A DNA stretch of 61,184 bases from Gammaproteobacteria bacterium (GTDB taxonomy: Bacteria; Pseudomonadota; Gammaproteobacteria; Burkholderiales; Rhodocyclaceae). The notes below the pieces were generated by a model. The model was given only the letters and a program-made list of their open reading frames with translations, made no database searches and had not been told where the DNA came from. Made by a program: the position numbers and the translations under genes. Positions 1 through 6,757 of the stretch are shown here, piece after piece; positions within the stretch are counted from its first letter, which is position 1, and every line of letters begins with the position of its first letter. Location: assembly GCA_029289235.1 (NCBI GenBank), contig JARFTZ010000013.1, forward strand, positions 1 to 61,184. The letters run 5' to 3'.

Positions 1-1
1 T

Positions 2-106
2 GATCCCTTCGCCTACCTGAAGGATGTCCTGTCGCGCCTGCCAACCCAGCCCTTCAGCAAAATCGCCGAACTTCTTCCTCATCGCTGGCAGAGCAACCCG
101 TCCTGA
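2..106 (+). pseudogene. IS66-family transposase, 3' end only
   Basis: An open frame enters from the left edge and encodes 34 residues (DPFAYLKDVLSRLPTQ... ending PHRWQSNPS) before a TGA. The pattern AYLKDVLxRLPT...ELLPHRW is the hallmark C-terminus of IS66-family DDE transposases (TnpC). Only the tail is visible because the window begins inside the gene, so its integrity upstream cannot be judged. The matching terminal repeat follows at about 121-140. The family call is secure; whether the element is intact is unknown. Confidence 0.75.
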
Positions 107-120
107 ATCTCGCGTCAAGG

Positions 121-140
121 TGAGTTCGCCGGGCGCTTAC
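121..140. repeat. Probable right terminal inverted repeat of the IS66-type element
   Basis: Read on the minus strand this stretch begins GTAAGCGCCCGGCGAACTCA. The 5'-GTAAGCG start is typical of IS66-family ends. It lies 14 bases after the transposase stop codon, as expected. The adjoining 141-148 (agatgctg) would be the 8-bp target duplication usual for IS66; the other copy lies outside the window. Confidence 0.55.
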
Positions 141-159
141 AGATGCTGATACACGAATT

Positions 160-387
160 CGTTTTCTTGCTCTTGCCGTTGCGTGTATTGCCAGCCTCGT
201 TGGCTACCGGCTCGTTCTTGCCGTGGCCGAGGTGCTCAGCCAGTTCAGCATCCAATGCCTTCTCGACCAGCAGCTTGGTCAGTTGCTTGAGCAGGCCGTT
301 CTCGCCAATTAAGTCTTCGGGTTTCTTGTAGTCGGCCAGCAGACTGGCCAGGACTTCTTCAGGGACTGCATGTTTCTTCGTGCTCAT
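160..387 (-). pseudogene. IS256-family transposase, truncated 5' fragment
   Basis: From ATG at 387 the minus strand encodes MSTKKHAVPEEVLASLLADY..., then KQLTKLLVEKALDAELAEHLGH and NTRNGKSKKT. This is the characteristic N-terminus of IS256-family (mutator-type) transposases. Family identity stops after about 76 residues: the frame continues NSCISICKRPANSP and terminates at 115, whereas family members continue for about 400 residues with the DDE core. The break lies 18-20 bases from the IS66 end at 140. That fits insertion of the IS66 element into, or next to, an already damaged IS256 gene. It cannot encode an active transposase. Confidence 0.75.
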
Positions 388-427
388 TGTGCCTCCGGAT
401 AGTTCGGCAGTTTCCTGCCAACAATCC

Positions 428-453
428 GTTTACACAAAATTCAGTACAGGCCC
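428..453. repeat. Probable terminal inverted repeat of the IS256-type element
   Basis: On the minus strand, upstream of the transposase start, the sequence reads GGGCCTGTACTGAATTTTGT and continues GTAAAC. This fits the outer end expected about 60 bp ahead of an IS256 transposase gene. The partner repeat is absent, so the exact boundary is inferred. Confidence 0.45.
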
Positions 454-666
454 AGCGTACGCCAAAATTCCCCGGTAGATGCCATGCGGCGAGCTGCTTT
501 TTGTTTTTTCTGCTGAAAAAACCGGCAATACCTGAAACCCGCGCCAGAAAAGCAAAAGCCGGGAAACCTCCCGGCCTTGTCCACAGAAAGTGGGGATAAG
601 TTCCTCTTCTGGTTTCAATGGCCATTGTTATCATTACGCTAACAACATCAAAAACCGCCTGAAACC
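454..666. other. Non-coding remnant between the IS256 end and the first AT-rich gene
   Basis: No convincing gene. It contains a 7-bp stem hairpin at 558-575 (GCCGGGA-aacc-TCCCGGC) which, read on the minus strand, is followed by TTTTGCTTTT and so resembles a Rho-independent terminator. No minus-strand gene in view would use it. It may be left over from a gene lost in the rearrangements. Positions 620-660 are AT-rich and probably hold the promoter of the next gene. Confidence 0.4.
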
Positions 667-1110
667 ATGAAACGCTTCATATTTCTTCTTTTTGGTACCG
701 CTTTTGCCGTAACTGTAAGTGCCCAAAGCATTTATTACTGTACGAAAAATGGCAAAAAGATTGTTACCGATCAGCCTTGCGAAAATCACGGTGCTTCACA
801 AAGCAAGCGCGTTGATTATCAAGAAATGCCTCCGTTGACTATTACGCAAGGTCTAACCGACTCGGAGAAGCGAAAAGGGCAAGCTTTAACGGAACGTCTT
901 AACCGTGAGGATCGGCAATATCTTCAGGCAAAGAAATATGAGCAAGCGAAGCTGCAATCGCAAAAATCTAACAATGAAAGAGTCTGCTCAGAGCTTTGGC
1001 GGTACAAAGAGCAAATCGTCTCGCATTTGAGGTATCGAAGTACGGATTATTGGAACAGCGAGCATAGGCGTGTTAATGACGAAATCTACCGGCGCGAGTG
1101 TGGTAAATAA
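667..1110 (+). CDS. Secreted DUF4124-like protein
   Basis: This encodes 147 residues. The N-terminus MKRFIFLLFGTAFAVTVSAQ is a clear Sec signal peptide with a likely cut after SAQ. The next segment, SIYYCTKNGKKIVTDQPCEN, has the layout of the small beta-hairpin DUF4124 domain (x-Y-x-C-x-x-x-G-x-x-x-x-T-D-x-P-C) found in many betaproteobacterial periplasmic proteins of unknown role. The remainder is charged and probably helical (about residues 60-130), with Cys residues near the C-terminus. Base composition is distinctly AT-richer than genes further right, which together with the flanking IS debris suggests acquired DNA. A second protein of the same design is encoded at 36108. Function unknown. 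Confidence 0.75.
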   Translation: MKRFIFLLFGTAFAVTVSAQSIYYCTKNGKKIVTDQPCENHGASQSKRVDYQEMPPLTITQGLTDSEKRKGQALTERLNREDRQYLQAKKYEQAKLQSQKSNNERVCSELWRYKEQIVSHLRYRSTDYWNSEHRRVNDEIYRRECGK

Positions 1111-1125
1111 ACAACGGTAAAAATT

Positions 1126-1374
1126 GTGCCGTCGTGGTCAAGTACGCTCCGTAATCTGTACTGGTTCCTGCGCTACAAACGCCGATTCGATCAAGCAGGG
1201 CGGCGTCGTTACTATCGACTGATCGAGAAAGAAAAACGCCGACTTGTTGAGGAAGTCGGCGTGGATCAGGAGGAGGTGAGATTGCTATGTCGATTTCTGG
1301 CTAACCTGAAAAACAGCAACGCGGAGCAAAGGTGGAAAACGTACGCGGCGCAGATGCGGTTATCATTAGAATAG
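1126..1374 (+). CDS. Small basic hypothetical protein
   Basis: An 82-residue frame with a GTG start (MPSWSSTLRNLYWFLRYKRR...), 15 bases after the preceding stop. It is rich in Arg, Lys and aromatic residues in the first half and then predicted helical (EEVGVDQEEVRLLCRFLANL). There is no signal peptide or membrane segment and I recognise no family. It shares the lower GC content of the gene before it and may be co-transcribed. Being short, with a GTG start and no obvious ribosome-binding site, it could be non-coding. Confidence 0.4.
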   Translation: MPSWSSTLRNLYWFLRYKRRFDQAGRRRYYRLIEKEKRRLVEEVGVDQEEVRLLCRFLANLKNSNAEQRWKTYAAQMRLSLE

Positions 1375-1474
1375 CTTCCATACTTAACATAATACAAATT
1401 ATGCGCGTTTCGAGTACGGCGACTTGCGGCGTTAGTCGGTCTGCTTCGCTTCCGCTCTCCAGGGACTCGTGGGG

Positions 1475-2782
1475 TCAGTGCAGAAACCTCGTGGGCGTAT
1501 CCAGATCCATATACGTCTTGCTGTGGTACAGCGCGGATACGAACTTGCGCCATAGCAGATCAGGCTCCCCAAGACTGAACCCGTAGTACTCGTTCGCACC
1601 TTCGTTATGGCCGCGCAGTGCCAAAGCGCGGATGTGCGATACATCGCTGTGTCCTAACTGCACGACTGTGTCGAACCAGATATTCAGTGGCAGCGGTTTG
1701 GTGGTACGGGCCTGGAAACCATAGCGGGAAACTTCTATGACTTCGATCGGTATTTCCTGGCTTCCTTCGTCGTTTGAAAGAACAAGTTTGGCCGGGCATT
1801 TCACCGAGAAACGCTCATGTTTCCGAACCGGGATTCCTTTTGATGTTGAAGGCAATTCCGGGAGAATAGCGCGATATTCAGGCAAGTCGTAGATCGTATG
1901 CAGGAGGACCTTCTTGCGGTCGCTCAGGTTTCTGAAGGTGTTGGTTCGAACGTTGAAGAAGTAATCAATCAGGTCCGGCGTCAATACCGGATCGTTCGTC
2001 GTGAAGAAGCGGCGATTGGGGAACTCGATATTGGGTAGCTTGATCTGGGTGAAGTACGCATGGAGATTTCGGCGTGCCGGTTTCGATTCGTAGTGCTTGC
2101 GGAATATTTCGGGCGCTTCCCATAGATCCAGCGTGGCTCCCACTGCGGGAGCCCCGTTCACGAAGTCGTAGTTTTCGACCACGTTTGCGGAAAGACGCTG
2201 GAAGAACAACAACGATTCGTACATTTCAATATGGCTCGGGTTGACCGCGATGACGAGATGCCGTGTATCGAAGAAGGTAGTGCAGTATTCGTACATGAAC
2301 TTCATCAAGGGAAACAGGATGCTTCCGCCGGTTTTCCTGAAGTCGCGATGCACGGCCAACGCTGAGACCTCGGCGACCTGCCCTTCTTTTTCCCGGACAC
2401 CGGTCAGGTCGAAAATCTTCTGGAGCGGTACGCCGAGGGCACTTTCGCGGATCAGCGAGATCGTTCCGACGACCTGTCCGTCGTACTTGGCGCATAGTGT
2501 CGTCGTTGTCGGGAGTGCGTGGTAGATGGTTACGCGCATCCCGGAAGGGTCCGGCTTCATGAAGCCGCTTTCCACATAGGCATCATGAAGGAGCTTGAAA
2601 CACTCCTCCAGTTCGTCTCGCGTCTCGGCAATCTTCAGGACGAGGCGCCGACTGGGGTTCGGGTTGCAGTCGGCGAACGAGCGGAAAACTTCGAAACGCT
2701 GTTGCCGGGGAAGCCATGAGATTGCTTTTCGCGTTGCTCGATGTGCGACACGTTTGAAGAACGAGCGAAGGTTTTTCAGCAT
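1475..2782 (-). CDS. FeeM-type N-acyltransferase fused to a PilZ domain
   Basis: This encodes 435 residues; ATG is preceded by GGAGGG at good spacing. Residues about 45-240 have the fold signature of FeeM/autoinducer-synthase-like GNAT acyltransferases: an early RxELEECFKLLHDAYVESG stretch, then VGTISLIRES, and EVSALAVHRDFRKTGGS as the acyl-donor-binding region. Known relatives transfer a fatty acyl group from acyl-ACP to an amino acid. Residues about 325-425 form a PilZ domain: RKHERFSVKCPAKLVL supplies RxxxR, and EVSRYGFQARTT stands in place of the usual D/NxSxxG. This suggests that cyclic di-GMP controls the acyltransferase. It is transcribed away from the IS debris and lies downstream of the kinase/PqqD cassette. 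Substrate unknown; the C-terminus is probably cytosolic. Confidence 0.7.
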   Translation of the reverse strand: MLKNLRSFFKRVAHRATRKAISWLPRQQRFEVFRSFADCNPNPSRRLVLKIAETRDELEECFKLLHDAYVESGFMKPDPSGMRVTIYHALPTTTTLCAKYDGQVVGTISLIRESALGVPLQKIFDLTGVREKEGQVAEVSALAVHRDFRKTGGSILFPLMKFMYEYCTTFFDTRHLVIAVNPSHIEMYESLLFFQRLSANVVENYDFVNGAPAVGATLDLWEAPEIFRKHYESKPARRNLHAYFTQIKLPNIEFPNRRFFTTNDPVLTPDLIDYFFNVRTNTFRNLSDRKKVLLHTIYDLPEYRAILPELPSTSKGIPVRKHERFSVKCPAKLVLSNDEGSQEIPIEVIEVSRYGFQARTTKPLPLNIWFDTVVQLGHSDVSHIRALALRGHNEGANEYYGFSLGEPDLLWRKFVSALYHSKTYMDLDTPTRFLH

Positions 2783-2835
2783 GGCACTACCCTCCGTTGA
2801 AGGAGATTTGTCCTAATCATAGACAACTGTGAACC

Positions 2836-3957
2836 TTACGGCTCGGGTTTCTCGGGGGCAGGCGTAAACAAGGTCTCCCAGGCACGGGCTGTCGAGTTCC
2901 GCATCGCCTTGCGGAGCAGATGCTGAACCAGTAGCGGGAACGGCATGCGCAGCCAGTGCGAGCGAATGTAAAGGAATGTTGTCGCGAGACGGCTACCTTT
3001 GGTGCTGCAGCTGTGATGTTGGGGGATCAACGCCCGTTGATAACAGAAATCCATCATCGACGAAATAATCGGGGCTGGCTTGCCTGGCTCCAGCTCGTTG
3101 ATAACCTCCACTGGAATGGGGGTGTTAAGGATCTTCGAACAATAGCGGAGCGCGTAGTACAACGGGCGGCGCATTCCGAGTTCAGCAGCCCGGGGAACGA
3201 GTTGTTCCCAGAAATCCGGTATCGCTCCGAAATGACGGAGCAGACAATCCAGATCGAACAGATCTCTCAGGCCGTTGTCGAGCGTGCCCTCATGGAAAAG
3301 GTGTGTGGCGCTGTGCAACACCATGTCCACCGGGGCCAGTACGTATAAACGGCCATGCCCCGGGACGGCGATCGCACTCTGGAAAAGAAGCGCTGTGTTG
3401 ATCTTCAGCCGGGCGGATTCGGGAAGTACCGTGTGATGAACGTCGATGCTTGTTCCGCGTTTTACGTGGCGCATGGGCGGAATCTCGTGCATCCACTGCC
3501 GATAGTAATGTTGGTCGTAATCATCGTGATGCGTGCCTTGCCATCCGTGCAACATCAGTTGGCTCTCGACTTCCGCAATACGTTGTTTGGGCACGAGGAT
3601 GTCGACATCGGCGAAGGTCCGCCCCTTGGCGGTCGGGAGATCCGACAAAAGATAGGCTGCGCCTTTCAGCAGGATGACTCGTTCATCGACGCCGGCCAGT
3701 GCGCGCAAGATGCACTCGACCTCCCAGCGCATGGCGGAACTTTGTCTATCGGCCATACGCAAGGCGGACAGGAGGTGCGAGCGCGGCCGTGGCGGAACGC
3801 GATCCATCAGTTGTTGTTCAACGATGCGATGAGCGAGGCGCGCAAGCAGGTTTGCGCGCCTCCCTTGCCGAACGAGGAGATCCCACTCGGGGGCTGACAG
3901 CCCGGTTACCAGCGAGGGCAAAAGCAAAGCGCGTGTGATCAAGGCGTTGCCGCTCAT
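2836..3957 (-). CDS. Nucleotidyltransferase-fold protein of the HPr-rel-A cassette
   Basis: This encodes 373 residues. I chose the ATG at 3957 because it overlaps the upstream kinase stop as ATGA; the 26 codons before it lie inside the kinase gene. The central motif LLKGAAYLLSDLPTAKGRTF with ADVDILVP (residues about 96-123; Arg113, Asp117, Asp119) is the catalytic pattern of the nucleotidyltransferase PF14907 group. Members sit beside lasso-peptide tailoring kinases and PEP-CTERM loci. It contains conserved-looking His residues (HHDDYDQHYYRQWMHE; HSATHLFHEG) after the NT core. No membrane segment. It probably transfers a nucleotide or acts with the adjacent kinase; the acceptor is unknown. 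Confidence 0.8.
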   Translation of the reverse strand: MSGNALITRALLLPSLVTGLSAPEWDLLVRQGRRANLLARLAHRIVEQQLMDRVPPRPRSHLLSALRMADRQSSAMRWEVECILRALAGVDERVILLKGAAYLLSDLPTAKGRTFADVDILVPKQRIAEVESQLMLHGWQGTHHDDYDQHYYRQWMHEIPPMRHVKRGTSIDVHHTVLPESARLKINTALLFQSAIAVPGHGRLYVLAPVDMVLHSATHLFHEGTLDNGLRDLFDLDCLLRHFGAIPDFWEQLVPRAAELGMRRPLYYALRYCSKILNTPIPVEVINELEPGKPAPIISSMMDFCYQRALIPQHHSCSTKGSRLATTFLYIRSHWLRMPFPLLVQHLLRKAMRNSTARAWETLFTPAPEKPEP

Positions 3958-4868
3958 TCGCAGCCCCCGGCCAACCGGTCGAAGATTCGAACAGCGTCTT
4001 CGAGGTTGCTGTAGGAGAATCGATAACAGTGACATGCGTCGATCAGCCTGCCGACGGCGGCAAAACCATTCTTGCCGTGGATGTCGTAGTTGAATGACTG
4101 CTCCGCGAGAAGCATGAACGCCAGCGCCCGATCATGCGGCACCAGTTCCGGACTAGCCTCCGGTGAATAATCCGGGACGATGATCCACGCGGGCCTTGCC
4201 GGGGCGTCGCGCGCGGCGATGCTCTCTTCCGGCGGACGCATCAGTGCGATCGTGCCTTTGGTCGTGTCCGGCACGGGGCCTGTCATCACCGCGTGTGGGG
4301 CAAAGCGCCTGATGACATCGATCGAAGCATTCTTCAAATTAACAGGGCGGCACATGCCGCATACCAATCCACTATCCAGATCAAGCAGCGCCAGTTCATC
4401 GGACAACAATCGCCACCCTCGATTGATCAACCCGGCACACAGGGTACTTTTCCCGGCTCCTGGAGCGCCGGGGAGGATCGCCGCCCTGCCCTCGCGCTCG
4501 ATTACCGCGGCGTGGATGATCAGATACTGGTGGCCATGTGCCGCGACGCACCAGTTCAATCCCCATTCGAGCATGGCGAAGGACTGGCTGACGGGCAACG
4601 GGATGAACGACGGACGGCCGTCGAAATAGAATCTGGCGCGTGGTTTCATCCAGTTGAGTAGTCCGGACTCGCGGATTACGGCCACGTGGAAATCGGCGAA
4701 GGCGTCTTCGGGGCAGGTGTCGAATCCGGCGTACATCAATGCGATGTCTCTCGCAATACCGGGAATGTTGGAGCGGATTCGTGCGACAAATGGCTTCAGA
4801 TCGAGTAGAAGCTCGCCGCTTTCAAGCCGGCGGGTTAGTTGCTCGTGCGAGTAGTTTGATATTTTCAA
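3954..4868 (-). CDS. HprK-related kinase A
   Basis: This encodes 304 residues with the P-loop GAPGAGKST at 134-142 preceded by a conserved His (IIHAAVIE, His119) and followed by LLSDELALLD (154-163), which replaces the HprK Walker B region. That arrangement is typical of HprK-related kinase A proteins. These lack the N-terminal domain of true HPr kinases and occur with PqqD-like partners in exopolysaccharide/PEP-CTERM loci. A related enzyme phosphorylates a serine of the lasso peptide paeninodin. The gene overlaps its neighbours by four bases at both ends, so the three proteins are very probably made together. It likely phosphorylates a Ser of a peptide or protein; the substrate is not established. 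Confidence 0.85.
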   Translation of the reverse strand: MKISNYSHEQLTRRLESGELLLDLKPFVARIRSNIPGIARDIALMYAGFDTCPEDAFADFHVAVIRESGLLNWMKPRARFYFDGRPSFIPLPVSQSFAMLEWGLNWCVAAHGHQYLIIHAAVIEREGRAAILPGAPGAGKSTLCAGLINRGWRLLSDELALLDLDSGLVCGMCRPVNLKNASIDVIRRFAPHAVMTGPVPDTTKGTIALMRPPEESIAARDAPARPAWIIVPDYSPEASPELVPHDRALAFMLLAEQSFNYDIHGKNGFAAVGRLIDACHCYRFSYSNLEDAVRIFDRLAGGCE

Positions 4869-5185
4869 TGGCGCCCGCTGCAGATAACCAGGTCAATGGC
4901 TTGCAGGTCGTGCAAGATGATCTCTATGATATCCAGCTTTTCGTCAGACTCCTTTTCTTCCCGGAAATGGTCCGGCAATGCTCCAAGGAGTTGCTCGCGC
5001 GTGGCGGGAGCGGTTTTCAGCTGGTGGAGGATATCGCCGGCCAAAGGCGATAGAAGATGCGTGTCCCCGCTCAGGCCGTTGTATACGACTGTTCCCGAGT
5101 CCCAGGAACGCAACTGCAGATTGTCTGGATCAAGTGGCGACCAGCGGGAACTGTCTGGTTGTACGGGTTTTGTTTCCGGCAACAC
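4865..5185 (-). CDS. PqqD family peptide chaperone, HPr-rel-A system
   Basis: This encodes 106 residues from a GTG start preceded by AGGGG. The chain shows the PqqD layout: a beta-rich N-terminal half (SGTVVYNGLSGDTHLLSP) followed by helices (AGDILHQLKTAPATREQLLGAL ... DIIEIILHDLQAIDLV). PqqD-like domains are leader-binding elements (RRE) that present ribosomal precursor peptides to modifying enzymes. The gene overlaps the kinase gene by ATGA and follows the Tat-leader protein gene by 10 bases, so its natural cargo could be that protein. Family assignment is good; the cargo is inference. Confidence 0.8.
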   Translation of the reverse strand: MLPETKPVQPDSSRWSPLDPDNLQLRSWDSGTVVYNGLSGDTHLLSPLAGDILHQLKTAPATREQLLGALPDHFREEKESDEKLDIIEIILHDLQAIDLVICSGRH

Positions 5186-5195
5186 GTAGCCCCTG

Positions 5196-5828
5196 TCAAG
5201 GAACGGCGATCCAGTTGTTTCTCAGGTAGTCGACAATCTCGCTTGGCCCCCAGACAACCGAAACATTTGGCGGGCTGAAAGTACCTCTCGCCATCTGCTT
5301 GATCTCCGACAGCGTAATGCAGTTACCCAGCGAAGAAAGCAGCATGCCGTTCAACTGGGCAACGACAACTGTTTGCTGGAACCCGGTGCCAGCCGTGAGG
5401 AATGAGACGACGGTCATGTTTTTATCGACTCCGGCCGGGATGGCAAGTCCTTTTTTTTCCTCAAGTTTCTGAAGCTTGACCTGAGTCCAATTGTTGCCGA
5501 ATCCCAGTCTTTGCCAGGGTCGGCCAAGCCCTGCCCGTCCCGTGTTGGTTCGCCAGTTGCTGATCGTCCAGGTTTCATCAGCGTACGAGGCATGCCCCTG
5601 GTTGGTCGCGAGGCTCGTGGCCGGATTCAGCTGTTCGGACCCCCATGCTGAAGGTGACTTGCAGTGCCACGCGAGGACCGGGCGGCTCGCCAAGGTGAGG
5701 AGTACCGGCGCAACGCGCGTTCCCTGCTTGAGAAGGCGCCGCCTCGATTGCGCCTTTTGATCGACGGCTGCGGCTTCTGCTTCTTCCGGGGGGGTCTTCT
5801 TTTCAGACGCATTAACCTGTTCGTTCAT
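5196..5828 (-). CDS. Tat-leader protein at the head of the kinase/PqqD cassette (candidate substrate)
   Basis: This encodes 210 residues. The first 27 are acidic and Ala-rich (MNEQVNASEKKTPPEEAEAA). SRRRLLK at 28-34 then matches the twin-arginine consensus, followed by a modest hydrophobic run (VAPVLLTLASRPVLAW, 39-54). Immediately afterwards comes a short motif HCKSPSAWGSEQLNP with Cys56 and several Ser residues. The rest looks like a soluble beta-rich domain with a second Cys (LGNCITLS) and no family I recognise. It is the first gene of a minus-strand run with the PqqD, kinase and NT genes, 10 bases from pqqD. The composition suggests a folded exported protein rather than a small peptide. 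It is proposed, not shown, to be the modified substrate. Confidence 0.6.
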   Translation of the reverse strand: MNEQVNASEKKTPPEEAEAAAVDQKAQSRRRLLKQGTRVAPVLLTLASRPVLAWHCKSPSAWGSEQLNPATSLATNQGHASYADETWTISNWRTNTGRAGLGRPWQRLGFGNNWTQVKLQKLEEKKGLAIPAGVDKNMTVVSFLTAGTGFQQTVVVAQLNGMLLSSLGNCITLSEIKQMARGTFSPPNVSVVWGPSEIVDYLRNNWIAVP

Positions 5829-5935
5829 GACGGGGCCTGTCAGTGTCTGGTGAGAAAGGGGGACTCTGAAAACAATCTAAACGTTTCAGGCGTTGCGGTG
5901 TGTGACGTAATGCACTTTTTGCAGGAAATAGAAGT
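5829..5935. other. Intergenic region ahead of the Tat-leader gene
   Basis: This 107-bp stretch between the protease stop and the Tat-leader start contains an AT-rich patch (about 5868-5935, with TGTGTGACGTAATGCAC). It should hold the cassette's promoter on the minus strand. I cannot assign -35/-10 boxes with confidence. Confidence 0.3.
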
Positions 5936-6724
5936 TTATCTGCTCAGCATTTCGGCCAGATGGCTGACCGGAATGGCAAAGCTGATTCCGGAGGGCTGGG
6001 ACAATGCCGCTTCCTTCGTGCCTTTGACAAAAACCATGTTGATGATCCCGATGACTTCACCGCTCTCCGAGTCCAGAAGCGGCCCGCCACTGTTGCCGGG
6101 ATACGCGGTTCCATCGAGTTGGTAGACGTTGAATGCGCCATTCTTCAATTGACGAATCATGCGTTCGTTGAGCTGTTGCGAATTGCCGCTTGGCAGTGAA
6201 ATCGGCGTAATCGAGGAAATGATCGCGCGATGTGTCACGGTCGAAAGGCCGAGAACGGTACCGATCGGAAAACCCATGAAAATGACGCTCTGCCCCTCCC
6301 TTACCGGGTCGGCGTGCAGTGGAAGAGAGGGCAAGGGCGGACCGTCGATTTGAAGCAAGGCAAGATCATGCGCGGCGTCGCTACTGATCAGGCGGGCGGT
6401 TCGTTGCTGCGAGTTTCCGCTTCCCAGGGGAAGGCGTACGACCAGGGATTCGTTCCCGGAAGCAGCAACCGACGGTGGAATGACGTGGGCGTTTGTCGCG
6501 ACGAGATTGCCACTGGCGACCGCAAAACCCGAGCCCCGCATGACGAAGGCTGGGCTTCGCGTCCTGTCGAATGTGCCGATTGCGACGATGGAGGGTTTGA
6601 CCCGTTGAATGAGATCCGGAAGGCCTGAAAAGGCGATTCCCGGAGTCAACAGGAATGCGATCGCGGCCATCGAAGTCCATCTCGATAAAATCCGGCATAG
6701 TGTCGTGTAGCCATGAGTCGCCAT
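5936..6724 (-). CDS. Secreted trypsin-like serine protease (S1C type, no PDZ)
   Basis: This encodes 262 residues; ATG has AGGAG eight bases upstream. The N-terminus has a basic stretch, a hydrophobic core (MAAIAFLLTPGIAFS) and a probable signal cleavage near residue 33. The catalytic triad is visible: His80 in ATNAHV, Asp120 in AHDLALL and Ser212 in YPGNSGGPLL. The chain ends soon after the protease domain, so it lacks the PDZ domains of DegP/DegQ. It is expected in the periplasm or outside the cell. It lies between the transglycosylase and the Tat-leader protein on the same strand and could trim secreted products of the locus, including the Tat-leader protein; that link is inference. Confidence 0.85.
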   Translation of the reverse strand: MATHGYTTLCRILSRWTSMAAIAFLLTPGIAFSGLPDLIQRVKPSIVAIGTFDRTRSPAFVMRGSGFAVASGNLVATNAHVIPPSVAASGNESLVVRLPLGSGNSQQRTARLISSDAAHDLALLQIDGPPLPSLPLHADPVREGQSVIFMGFPIGTVLGLSTVTHRAIISSITPISLPSGNSQQLNERMIRQLKNGAFNVYQLDGTAYPGNSGGPLLDSESGEVIGIINMVFVKGTKEAALSQPSGISFAIPVSHLAEMLSR

Positions 6725-6757
6725 AGTCCGCTCCTGTAGACCTTTGTGCGGCCGCGT

